DNA from: Erythrobacter insulae
Lineage (GTDB): Bacteria; Pseudomonadota; Alphaproteobacteria; Sphingomonadales; Sphingomonadaceae
Length of the DNA stretch: 64,000 nucleotides
Reading direction: 5' to 3'
NCBI RefSeq assembly: GCF_007004095.1
Contig: NZ_VHJK01000001.1
Location: 2,360,501 to 2,424,500, forward strand
Part shown: piece by piece, positions 46,557 to 55,042 of the stretch
Position numbering within the stretch: the first letter of the stretch is position 1
Layout: each line of letters begins with the position of its first letter
Notes under the pieces: model-generated
Database searches by the model: none
Seen by the model: only the letters and a program-made list of their open reading frames with translations
Told to the model about the DNA's origin: nothing
Program-made: the position numbers and the translations under genes

Positions 46557-46946
46557 TCAAAGGGTCGCTTCGCGCTGGTCTTCAAACACACGCTCAACCT
46601 CTAGCACGAGATCGCGCAGGTGAAACGGTTTCGAAAGCACTTTTGCATGCGGTTGCTCTCGGCTGGCGCGCAGCGACACTGCGGCAAAGCCGGTTATGAA
46701 CATCACCTTCGTCCGTGGAGATATCTCCGCACATCGCTGCGCCAATTCGATCCCGTCCATTTCTGGCATCACGATATCTGATAGCAACAGGTCAAACTGC
46801 TCTTTTTCCAGCAGAGGGATAGCATCGGTTCCGCGGTCAACCGTGCTGACCTCGTATCCAGCATTGGTAAGCGCACGCTCCAAATAGGAACGCATCGCCT
46901 CTTCGTCTTCGGCCAAAAGGATTCGCGGTGCGGGATTCGATGTCAT
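46557..46946 (-). CDS. cpdR: cell-cycle response regulator CpdR
   Basis: A stand-alone receiver, 129 residues from the ATG at 46946; an earlier start at 46988 adds a hydrophobic stretch untypical of the family. The acidic pocket is LAEDEEAM, the phospho-acceptor Asp57 is in LLSDIVMPEMDG, and the Lys is in VLSKPFHLRDLV. In Caulobacter unphosphorylated CpdR directs ClpXP to degrade CtrA and other substrates, and CckA-ChpT phosphorylates it. The CckA gene of that pathway is at 31606 in this window. It is divergent from the N-formylglutamate amidohydrolase gene. Confidence 0.9.
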   Translation of the reverse strand: MTSNPAPRILLAEDEEAMRSYLERALTNAGYEVSTVDRGTDAIPLLEKEQFDLLLSDIVMPEMDGIELAQRCAEISPRTKVMFITGFAAVSLRASREQPHAKVLSKPFHLRDLVLEVERVFEDQREATL

Positions 46947-47083
46947 AACGCTTGCCAATACACAGATGAGCTTAAGAAATCTTATCACTCTTGCTAGTTG
47001 GTCAAAATTGAGACGAATTCTGACAACGGGTATGGTTCTAAGGCTTTGACACCATCACCGAAAGCAGGCAGCAATTATTGCCG

Positions 47084-48082
47084 ATGTCACCTCCAAAATT
47101 GCCTTTTGAATCCAACCTGACGCCGCCTTCTGCATATAGCGAGGGTAAATTGCTGAGCGTGAAGGGCGGGGCGGTTATGGATGACCTGCATGGCCCCGCA
47201 TTTATTCACGTCGCGCCGCAATCGATGCCGCTTCCAATTCTAATTGCGGTTCCGCATGCCGGGCGTGTTTATCCCGCTGAAACCCTTGCGCAAATGCGCG
47301 ATGCCGAGCTGAGCCAATTGCGATTGGAAGATCGCTTTGTCGATCTGCTCGGCGTTGAGATAGCGAAAGCGACCGGCACCGGCCTGCTCGTGGCGAATGC
47401 ACCGCGCGCCATGTTGGACCTTAATCGGGCTCATGACGATGTCGATTGGGAGATGATTAATGGCCCGGGCCGCCGCACCACAAAACCGGAGCCAGTTCTG
47501 ACTGGCACGAATCGGCGTGCGCGTAGCGGTCTGGGTTTGGTGCCGCGCCGCTTGCCCGGATTTGGCGAGATTTGGCGGCAGAAACTGCCGCGTGATGAAC
47601 TGGATCGGCGGATTGACCGGATCCATCGGCCCTATCACGAATTTCTATCCAGCGAACTGTTGCGGATCCGAGCGGAATGGGGCGCTGCTTTACTGATTGA
47701 TCTGCATTCAATGCCGCCTTTGAGGCGTCAGGCAGGACAGGATCGTGCGCCGCAAATCGTACTTGGCGACCGCTTTGGCGCATCTTGCGAACACAGCGTC
47801 ATCGCGCGCGCTTTCAGTTATCTTGACCAGAATGGCTTTGTCGTGGCGCATAACCGGCCCTATTCAGGTGGTTATGTTCTTGACAGGCATGCTTCACCGA
47901 CCCGCGGATTGCATGCGATCCAAGTCGAAATTTGCCGATCAAGCTATTTGGATGAAAATCTGGACGAGCCAACCGCTGCGCTCGCTCCGCTGGCGCAGAT
48001 GCTGGCCGGCCTGGTTCGCGTATTGGGTGCTGAAACCGCGAACTTGGGCTGTCCAGGCCAGATGAAGCAAGCGGCCGAGTGA
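47084..48082 (+). CDS. N-formylglutamate amidohydrolase family protein
   Basis: Probable zinc hydrolase that releases formate from N-formylglutamate (end of one histidine breakdown route) or acts on a similar N-acyl amino acid; 332 residues. The ATG at 47084 is preferred over the TTG at 47078. Family blocks are LIAVPHAGRVYP, VDLLGVEIAKATGTGLLVANAPRAMLDLNR, the likely metal-binding ALLIDLHSMPP, and PYSGGYVLDRHASPTRGLHAIQVEI. No hut genes are nearby, so a histidine role is uncertain. Confidence 0.88.
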   Translation: MSPPKLPFESNLTPPSAYSEGKLLSVKGGAVMDDLHGPAFIHVAPQSMPLPILIAVPHAGRVYPAETLAQMRDAELSQLRLEDRFVDLLGVEIAKATGTGLLVANAPRAMLDLNRAHDDVDWEMINGPGRRTTKPEPVLTGTNRRARSGLGLVPRRLPGFGEIWRQKLPRDELDRRIDRIHRPYHEFLSSELLRIRAEWGAALLIDLHSMPPLRRQAGQDRAPQIVLGDRFGASCEHSVIARAFSYLDQNGFVVAHNRPYSGGYVLDRHASPTRGLHAIQVEICRSSYLDENLDEPTAALAPLAQMLAGLVRVLGAETANLGCPGQMKQAAE

Positions 48083-48128
48083 CTTTTACTCAATCGGTCA
48101 AGTTCGCAAATTAATCTGGTGCATAATT

Positions 48129-48162
48129 AAAAACGGCGGAGCGCCTTTAAGGGACGCTCCGC
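48129..48162 (-). terminator. rho-independent terminator after sapC
   Basis: On minus, GCGGAGCG pairs perfectly with CGCTCCGC and is followed by GTTTTTAATTA. It lies 41 bases after the sapC stop and also faces the end of the convergent amidohydrolase gene. Confidence 0.8.
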
Positions 48163-48202
48163 AGTAAATGTCTGAGAACAAAACCGCTCTGTTCAGAGCG
48201 AT

Positions 48203-48997
48203 TTAGTTGACCGCTGGTGCTGCACCGTTGGTGTTTGTCGGTGTAGGAACCTTGCCTTGAGCTGATTGGCGTTCAAAAATCTTGCGCATCAGGTTCAAAG
48301 AGAAAAGGTGAGCGTGGATCAACATGCCCATACCATTCTTGTTCAGCGTTTCGACGGTTTCAGTTGGAAGTTCCCGCAGTTTCTTCTCGTCAACCATGCG
48401 GAACCCGCGATAGACGAAAGGCGTGTCCGGTGCATCGCTGCGGGTGATCGCAATTTCGCCATCCATCAAAATGTCGAGCTTCTTGAGTTCCTCAAGAAAA
48501 GCCTTTGTGCGTTGGCCGGCTTCTTCGAATTTCTTGCAGAAATCGAGGACATTGTTGGTGTATTCGGTCGGATCTTTTCCGTCGAACAACGCCTGACCAT
48601 CTTTTTCTTTGCCGACAACACCCGCACTTGGATCGAAGCAAAGCGACATATCATCGCTTTCCTGCTGAAGTTTGGCGAGGATGAAGGGATAGCGGCGGAT
48701 ATAGGCCGGAACGTAAACGTCCGCGACCATCTTGCCATTGTCATCCATGAAGGTGTTTACGCCTTCGTTAAGGCCCATCAAGGCGATTGGCAGAGGATTG
48801 TCGCCTGCTGTGAACACGATCGGATAATCGCGCTGCGCATCGACGAATTCATCGACAGTCAGCGGAATCGCGTGGGTCTCACCAAGGAAGTCTACGTTTT
48901 CGAACGGGCTTACTTTCCAGTCACCGTGATCACGGCTGTTGAGCGGAAGTAGGTCTTTGTAAAACAGCGGAAGTTGCGGCTGCGGCGCGCTGGCCAT
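48203..48997 (-). CDS. SapC family protein
   Basis: A 264-residue member of the SapC family, named from an S-layer-associated gene in Campylobacter; in alphaproteobacteria it is a common cytoplasmic protein of unknown role. Patterns are LPLFYKDLLPLNSRDHGDWKV, HAIPLTVDEFVDAQRDYPIVF, YIRRYPFILAK and FVYRGFRMVDEKKL with a flexible tail rich in Asn and Ala. It is monocistronic with a strong terminator, which suggests a well-expressed gene. A dioxygenase-linked relation to TonB-receptor loci is known in related genomes but is not seen here. Confidence 0.88.
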   Translation of the reverse strand: MASAPQPQLPLFYKDLLPLNSRDHGDWKVSPFENVDFLGETHAIPLTVDEFVDAQRDYPIVFTAGDNPLPIALMGLNEGVNTFMDDNGKMVADVYVPAYIRRYPFILAKLQQESDDMSLCFDPSAGVVGKEKDGQALFDGKDPTEYTNNVLDFCKKFEEAGQRTKAFLEELKKLDILMDGEIAITRSDAPDTPFVYRGFRMVDEKKLRELPTETVETLNKNGMGMLIHAHLFSLNLMRKIFERQSAQGKVPTPTNTNGAAPAVN

Positions 48998-49113
48998 GGA
49001 TCGTCTCCGGAAAGTCTATGAGTGATGAAAATGACTGAGGCCGTCGACTGCTCGATTGGGCCATGAGGATGGCGCTTTAGGATGTTCGGGCCGCCGGTGC
49101 AAGCGGCGCGCGG

Positions 49114-50571
49114 TCAACCGCTTTCGCTGGCTTCGATTAGCGGCACAAGCTTTCCCGGATTCATCAAGCCTTTCGGGTCCAGAGCGGCTTTGACGCTTCG
49201 GATCATACCGAGGGCTACGGGATCGCCGAGCCTTCCGAAATCACCAACCTTCATCTGACCAATCCCGTGTTCGGCGCTGATCGAACCTCCCCATTGCGTG
49301 ACGAGATCATAGACATGTGAACTTATCTGTTTGCCCGTACTTTCTTCCCATTCGCCGGGAACTGCGTCTTGAGGAGCGAGAACGTGAAAGTGGACATTTC
49401 CGTCGCCCAAATGACCAAATGCGACCCCGCGCGTTCCGGGGAAAGTATTCTCTATCTGCGGAATAGCGGCCAGAATGAATTCGGGCATTTGCTCGACTGG
49501 CACCGAAATATCATGCTGCATCGCTGGCCCCAAAGCGCGCTCCGCAGCAGAGATGGAATCGCGCAAATTCCAAAATGTCTCAGATTGATATTCGTTTGAC
49601 GCGATCACCGCATCTTCAAGCAAGCCTGCCTCCATTGCACCGGCCAGCACACCTTCAAGTTTTTCGCGAAGGGCAGCACTGTCGCTATCTGCGCTCATAC
49701 ATTCGATCAACGCGTTCCATTTATGACCCTGCGCAAGCGGGGGGCGAGCATCAGCCAAGTGATCAAGAACGCTTTCGAGGCAATGATCGGGCACGACCTC
49801 GAAACCCTCAAGAGATTCTCCCATCGCCCGCTCGACATACCGGAGTAACGTGCGTGCGCCTGTGATGGAGGGAAGCCCGATCCAAGCGGTTGCTCGGCCT
49901 GACGCGGCCGGGAGGAGGCGCAGATTAACAGCCGTAACGATGCCAATTGTACCTTCTGATCCGATCAGCAATTGTTTGAGGTCAAACCCGCGATTGTCTT
50001 TTTTTAGCGCAGTCAGCCCATTAAAAATGCTCCCATCAGCAAGAACCGCCTCGAGACCAAGAACCTGAGAGCGCATTGTCCCGTGCCGGAGAACCTGCGT
50101 GCCGCCCGCATTCGTCGACACAAGGCCGCCAATAGTTGCAGAGCCTTTGCCGCCAAGTGTTAGCGGAAACCGCTGGTCCAGTTTTTCTGCCGCTTCGTGC
50201 AGGGTTTGCAGGATAACGCCGGCCTGACAGACGCACTGGCCGGCCTCTGCATCGAGGCTCAGAATTGCATTCATCCGCCTAAGCGAGAGCAGAATAGACG
50301 TTCCGCTATCGTCGGGCGTTGCGCCGCCGGCCATTCCGCTGTTTCCCCCCTGCGGAACGATCGGGATCGAATAATCCGCGCAAAGTTTCACAAGGGCTGC
50401 AACTTCATCAGTTGATGCAGGCGATGCTAGGGCGATTGCGCTGCCTGAATATCGCCCCCGCCAGTCGGTGGTCCAAGGGATAAGGTCATCTTCATCGCAG
50501 GTGAGACCCTTTTCGCCAAGCAATTCGCGGGCTGCGCCGAGAAATGCTTTCTGGTTCTGATTGATCGTCAT
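49114..50571 (-). CDS. FAD-linked oxidase (D-lactate/2-hydroxyglutarate dehydrogenase type)
   Basis: Flavoenzyme with an FAD_binding_4 domain (residues about 30-210) and the FAD-oxidase C domain after it, 485 residues from the ATG at 50571. Start patterns are VPQGGNSGMAGGA and GSATIGGLVSTNAGG for the flavin, later HLGDGNVHFHVL with the metal or substrate His residues, and SAEHGIGQMK near the C-terminus. Upstream in-frame residues to 50703 do not look like a real N-terminus. Family members oxidise D-2-hydroxy acids (D-lactate, glycolate, D-2-hydroxyglutarate) and pass electrons to an ETF or quinone; the precise acid cannot be told. Confidence 0.92.
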   Translation of the reverse strand: MTINQNQKAFLGAARELLGEKGLTCDEDDLIPWTTDWRGRYSGSAIALASPASTDEVAALVKLCADYSIPIVPQGGNSGMAGGATPDDSGTSILLSLRRMNAILSLDAEAGQCVCQAGVILQTLHEAAEKLDQRFPLTLGGKGSATIGGLVSTNAGGTQVLRHGTMRSQVLGLEAVLADGSIFNGLTALKKDNRGFDLKQLLIGSEGTIGIVTAVNLRLLPAASGRATAWIGLPSITGARTLLRYVERAMGESLEGFEVVPDHCLESVLDHLADARPPLAQGHKWNALIECMSADSDSAALREKLEGVLAGAMEAGLLEDAVIASNEYQSETFWNLRDSISAAERALGPAMQHDISVPVEQMPEFILAAIPQIENTFPGTRGVAFGHLGDGNVHFHVLAPQDAVPGEWEESTGKQISSHVYDLVTQWGGSISAEHGIGQMKVGDFGRLGDPVALGMIRSVKAALDPKGLMNPGKLVPLIEASESG

Positions 50572-50733
50572 AATTGTGTTCTCTGTGCCACAGGCAGGCA
50601 TATTACAATGCGGTATGCCGTTCGTATGAACATCAGTTAAGGCAAGGTTCAAGCCTTTGCGATAGGTGTGCTTCCCGATCGCAAAGGATATTGCCCCGAT
50701 CAATTTGACGGGAACAAGGAGATACTCCCAGCC

Positions 50734-51351
50734 ATGCCGAGCCTGCTTGCTCTTGCAACGCCATTAGCGATGTTGCTCCCGTTTTTGGGGCAAAGTGGCG
50801 AATTGGTGGCAGGCACTGCGTTGGTTTCCGAAACTCCGGCTCGCGTGCCAGCAGAAACCGTTGCTGATGGTAACGGGTCTCCAAAAGGCATCCCTGCTTC
50901 CCAACGTGGCCCTGCGCAACGAACCAATGTGGCACCCCTAGATACGTTTAGAGGCGGCCAGATCGTTCGTCAGGTCCGGATTGAAAGCCGCGTAATCCTA
51001 AGGGTGTCTCCCGCGCGCTCGCAAAACCGCAACAGTCTCATGGCGCAATTACCGCAGCAAAGTTTAAGGACGCAGTACGAAGAGCGTCGGATGAACAAAT
51101 GCGTACCCGTCACAAGCATTGCCGGCGTCCAGACAGGTAGCGGGAACCGTCTGCTGCTGTTTATGCGGGACGCAAAGATCGTCTCGGTCAATCTCGAGAA
51201 GGCCTGCCGCGCAAGAGATTTCTATTCGGGTTTTTATGTCGAACAGAATGCTGACGGAAAACTGTGTGTAGACCGGGACAAATTGCAATCGCGCAGCGGT
51301 GCAAAATGCGAGGTTGAACGGATGCGGCAACTCGTGGCCATAGAAAAGTAG
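50734..51351 (+). CDS. exported protein of unknown function
   Basis: A 205-residue protein that I do not recognise. It starts with a hydrophobic stretch (MPSLLALATPLAMLLPFLG) that may be a signal peptide. An Ala/Pro-rich low-complexity linker follows to about residue 80, then a compact region (QIVRQVRIESRVILRVSP, CVPVTSIAGVQTGSGNRLLLFMRDAKIVSVNLEKACRARDFYSGFYVEQN, LCVDRDKLQSRSGAKCEVERM) with four Cys that could form disulfides. AAGGAG stands 14 bases before the ATG. It is divergent from the FAD oxidase gene and precedes the helicase gene by 160 bases. Confidence 0.65.
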   Translation: MPSLLALATPLAMLLPFLGQSGELVAGTALVSETPARVPAETVADGNGSPKGIPASQRGPAQRTNVAPLDTFRGGQIVRQVRIESRVILRVSPARSQNRNSLMAQLPQQSLRTQYEERRMNKCVPVTSIAGVQTGSGNRLLLFMRDAKIVSVNLEKACRARDFYSGFYVEQNADGKLCVDRDKLQSRSGAKCEVERMRQLVAIEK

Positions 51352-51512
51352 CGATCGGCAATCTGGTCACGGAGCCAGAGCTTGCCGATTTCTTGACTTT
51401 TCGTGCTTTTTTGCGCAAACGCCTCACTCTAAGCGCAGGGCTGTTTCATCTCTTGAGCGTTTAGACAACACCGACGGCGATATCGCCGCGCTATCCGGAC
51501 ATTATTAAACGC

Positions 51513-52928
51513 ATGACTTTCGCCGATCTCGGCCTTTCGCCCGAATTGCTCAAAGCCGTCGATGACGCTGGCTACACTGAACCAACGCCGATTCAGGCTG
51601 AAGCCATTCCGACCATTCTGATGATGAAAGATCTCATCGGTATCGCGCAAACCGGGACTGGCAAGACAGCGAGTTTTGTCTTGCCAATGATTGATGTGAT
51701 GGCATCGGGCCGCCGCCGCGCATTGATGCCGCGGTCGTTAATCCTTGAGCCAACGCGTGAATTGGCTGCGCAGGTAGCCGAGAATTTCGAAAAATATGGT
51801 AAGAACCATGACCTCAAAATGGCGCTGCTTATCGGTGGTGTGCAAATGGGCGATCAGCTCAAGACCCTGAACGAAGGTGTCGATGTTCTGATTGCGACGC
51901 CGGGCCGGTTGATGGATCTTTTTGAACGCGGCAAAATCTTGCTGAACGGTTGTGAGCTGTTGGTGATTGATGAAGCCGACAGGATGCTCGACATGGGCTT
52001 TATTCCTGACATTGAGTTCATTTGTGACAAGCTACCGGATACGCGGCAGACCATGCTGTTTTCGGCGACAATGCCGGCGCCGATTGAAAAGTTGTCAAAG
52101 AAGTTCATGAACAACCCGAAACGGATTCAGACCGCGCGGGCCGCAACCACGAATAAAGATATTACGGCTTTCAAGATCAACGTGGATCAACGCAAAAAGC
52201 GGGACACGCTCGAATGGTTGCTCAACAACGATCACGTCGAAACCGCAATCGTATTTTCGAACAAGAAAACGACAGTGCGTGAACTGAACCAGCATCTACA
52301 ACGCAGCGGTTTCAAGAGCGGTGAAATCCACGGAGACATCGACCAGTCAACGCGGCAAAAGGAGCTTGAGCGCTTCAAGTCGGGTGAGATCAACATCCTG
52401 GTTGCATCCGATGTCGCGGCTCGCGGGCTGGATATTAAAGGCGTCTCGCACGTCTTTAACTTCGATACGCCGTGGCATCCGGACGATTATGTCCATCGCA
52501 TCGGGCGGACGGGCCGCGCTGGCGCCAAAGGCCGCGCATTTACATTCGTCACAAAAGCTGATGCCGAAGCAATTGATAATGTTGAAAAACTGACAGAGAG
52601 CCCGATCCCTGTCTTTGGAAAAGACGATGTCCGGGTCGAACTGAAATCTGATACTGGCAAGCGTTCTGAAGAACCTAAGCCGAAAGATGAACCGGCCCAG
52701 CGCAGCCGCCGCAAAAAGCCAGATCACGCGAGCGAAGACAGCAAAGAAACGCCGCAGAAAGTAAAGCGCGAACGCAAACCTCGCGAAGACGTTTCAAGCG
52801 ATAATGATGAATTTGCGCCAAAGCCGAAAGGCCGCAGTCGCCGACGTGATCAGGATGATACCCCCGTCGCTCCGGGCGAATGGAACGGGCCAAAGCCCAG
52901 TTTCCTAGATGTCGGATTTAAAGGTTAA
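51513..52928 (+). CDS. rhlE: DEAD-box RNA helicase, RhlE type
   Basis: ATP-dependent RNA helicase, 471 residues. Motifs in order are the Q motif (PTPIQAEAIP), AQTGTGKTASF, PTRELAAQ, TPGRLMD, DEADRMLDMGF (DEAD), SATMPAP, then the second RecA domain with ILVASDVAARGLD and HRIGRTGRAG. The C-terminal 100 residues are a charged, Lys/Arg/Glu-rich tail that binds RNA non-specifically. The tail length and the motif set fit RhlE; ribosome assembly or mRNA decay is the usual role. It is not visibly co-transcribed with neighbours. Confidence 0.92.
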   Translation: MTFADLGLSPELLKAVDDAGYTEPTPIQAEAIPTILMMKDLIGIAQTGTGKTASFVLPMIDVMASGRRRALMPRSLILEPTRELAAQVAENFEKYGKNHDLKMALLIGGVQMGDQLKTLNEGVDVLIATPGRLMDLFERGKILLNGCELLVIDEADRMLDMGFIPDIEFICDKLPDTRQTMLFSATMPAPIEKLSKKFMNNPKRIQTARAATTNKDITAFKINVDQRKKRDTLEWLLNNDHVETAIVFSNKKTTVRELNQHLQRSGFKSGEIHGDIDQSTRQKELERFKSGEINILVASDVAARGLDIKGVSHVFNFDTPWHPDDYVHRIGRTGRAGAKGRAFTFVTKADAEAIDNVEKLTESPIPVFGKDDVRVELKSDTGKRSEEPKPKDEPAQRSRRKKPDHASEDSKETPQKVKRERKPREDVSSDNDEFAPKPKGRSRRRDQDDTPVAPGEWNGPKPSFLDVGFKG

Positions 52929-53077
52929 GCGGACCCGATACGCAGCGCCTTGCTTTTCCAGACGTTGATCCGTCCTAAGGGCGCGAATTGTGGTAAAGAT
53001 TGTATCAATTCTCTGATTACACTCATTTAATACTGATCGTTTATCGAAATTCCTCAGCAATTTAAGCGAGGAATGGC

Positions 53078-55027
53078 ATGCTTTTTGGCAGCCGAATATC
53101 AACGAACGCAGCATCGGCGACGGTCCAGGAGATTCTCCGTCCCGTTTTGCGCGGGTATTTCGCGGCTTTCGCCTTGTATTACATCGTCATGTTTCCGACC
53201 CATCTCGTGTTTTTCTCGGGGTTCGAGCGGGTAGCAATGGTCACTGCGGCTGGAATCGCTGGTGGGGTCGGCATCTTCGGCGTCTGGTTCATGCGCAAGC
53301 CTGAACCAGCTTCGCAAGTATCACTGTTGCTTTCGGTGATGAACTTATTGGTCATCGCAAACATCGTCATCGCTCTGAATTTCGGTTTTGACCAAGCAAA
53401 GATGGTCTACTTTGTGATCATCGCAATCGCGTTCGCTTTGGCGAGCATTGATCTCAAGCAGTCTTTGTTTTCACTGGCTGCCGCGATGCTCGGGTTTCTG
53501 AGCTTTGCGACCAGGCTCGATCTCGAGACATTCACAGTCTACGCTTTCGTCTCGGTCGGAGCAGCTATTGCTGCTCTCGCGATCTCCAATCTGATAAGAT
53601 CTGCAATCCGCGGAATTTCTGAATCCAAAGGAGAGGTTGAGAGCGAACTTGCCGATGCTAGGCGGTTGAGCGCGAGGCTTGCCGAAGAATCATTGTCGGA
53701 CAGTCTTACAGACCTTCCGAACCGGAGGGCCTTCTTTGCGAAACTACGCGAAACAATGGGAAGGCTGCGAAAGCCGCTCATGCACAGGGCGGGGCCGACA
53801 ACAAGCTGGTTGATCTTGCTTGACCTCGATGGCTTTAAATCCGTCAATGACATTCATGGGCATCTTACCGGAGATGGCTTGTTGAAAGAGGTCGCATCGC
53901 GCTTGCGGGATTTTTGTGACGATGATGTCTTCGTGGGTCGTATGGGCGGTGATGAATTCAACATTCTCATCGATTCGGATGCTTGCTCGGATGAAATAAA
54001 GCAACGGTGTGAATTGCTTCTTCAATCACTGTCTGCGCCATACATCGTAGATGACCGCCACATCCGAATCTCTGCCTCTATCGGTTACAAATCGCTTGAT
54101 CCGGCGTTGAGCCTTACAGAGCAGATTAGCCAAGCTGATTTTGCATTGATGTTTGCCAAGAAGCATGGCCGAAATCAGGCAGTCGCCTTCAACGAAGAGC
54201 TGGCCAAGGCTTCGGAAGAGCGTTCGCAGATAGAACACGCATTGCGGCGGGCCGATTTGGAAAAAGAAATTCATCTGGTCTTCCAGCCGCAGATGAATCT
54301 GCATACGGAAAATGTGGTCAGAGCCGAGGTATTGGCACGGTGGAACAGTGAGACGATCGGCCCGATTGAGCCGGGCCGTTTTATTACGATCGCCGAAGAG
54401 AGCGGATTGATCACTGATATCAGCCTGACGATCATCGAAAAGGCGTTTCGTGAGATACGTGAGTGGCCAGTGCCGCTCCCTATTTCGCTGAACCTTTCAA
54501 GCCATGACATCATCTCTAAACCAACAATAGACCGGATTATCGATCTGGCTCGAAGCCTGAAAGTTGATCCGGAGCGGGTCGAATTCGAAGTGACCGAAAC
54601 AGCGATGATGGCCGACACAGAAAAGGCGATTGCCAATCTCACGAGCTTGAAAGATGCCGGCTTTTCAATAGCGTTGGATGATTTTGGAACGGGTTATTCA
54701 AACTTCAGCTACTTGCGCTCGCTTCCAATCACCAAGCTAAAGGTAGACCGTTCGTTCCTTGAAAACCCAGGCGATCCCATGACTGAAAAAGTGCTCTCGT
54801 CATTGGCGGGAATGGCACGGACACTGGGCGTCCATTGTTTGTTAGAAGGGATCGAGGACGAAATCGATCTGTTGATGGCCCGACGGATCGGGGTGCAATC
54901 GGTCCAAGGTTATTTATTCGGAAGGCCAATGAACGCGCATGACCTACTCGAATTGGCGAGAAGATCCGCCGGTGCCGATTCTTACGATCGGGACCGAATG
55001 AGAAACCCGGCGATCGAAACGATTTAA
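53078..55027 (+). CDS. membrane-bound GGDEF-EAL protein with EVL variant
   Basis: Second cyclic-di-GMP protein of the window, 649 residues. Hydrophobic segments fill residues about 25-175. A short coiled region (180-205) leads into the GGDEF domain with intact GGDEF (290-294) and no RxxD inhibitory site before it. In the EAL domain the signature reads EVL (417-419) instead of EAL. The later catalytic residues are present (NLSSHD, FEVTETAMM, ALDDFGTGYSN, KVDRSF, EGIEDE). EVL variants are known to be active in some proteins, so activity is not excluded. It converges on the UvrD gene, 15 bases apart. Confidence 0.9.
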   Translation: MLFGSRISTNAASATVQEILRPVLRGYFAAFALYYIVMFPTHLVFFSGFERVAMVTAAGIAGGVGIFGVWFMRKPEPASQVSLLLSVMNLLVIANIVIALNFGFDQAKMVYFVIIAIAFALASIDLKQSLFSLAAAMLGFLSFATRLDLETFTVYAFVSVGAAIAALAISNLIRSAIRGISESKGEVESELADARRLSARLAEESLSDSLTDLPNRRAFFAKLRETMGRLRKPLMHRAGPTTSWLILLDLDGFKSVNDIHGHLTGDGLLKEVASRLRDFCDDDVFVGRMGGDEFNILIDSDACSDEIKQRCELLLQSLSAPYIVDDRHIRISASIGYKSLDPALSLTEQISQADFALMFAKKHGRNQAVAFNEELAKASEERSQIEHALRRADLEKEIHLVFQPQMNLHTENVVRAEVLARWNSETIGPIEPGRFITIAEESGLITDISLTIIEKAFREIREWPVPLPISLNLSSHDIISKPTIDRIIDLARSLKVDPERVEFEVTETAMMADTEKAIANLTSLKDAGFSIALDDFGTGYSNFSYLRSLPITKLKVDRSFLENPGDPMTEKVLSSLAGMARTLGVHCLLEGIEDEIDLLMARRIGVQSVQGYLFGRPMNAHDLLELARRSAGADSYDRDRMRNPAIETI

Positions 55028-55042
55028 TCCGTTTCCAGCAGA

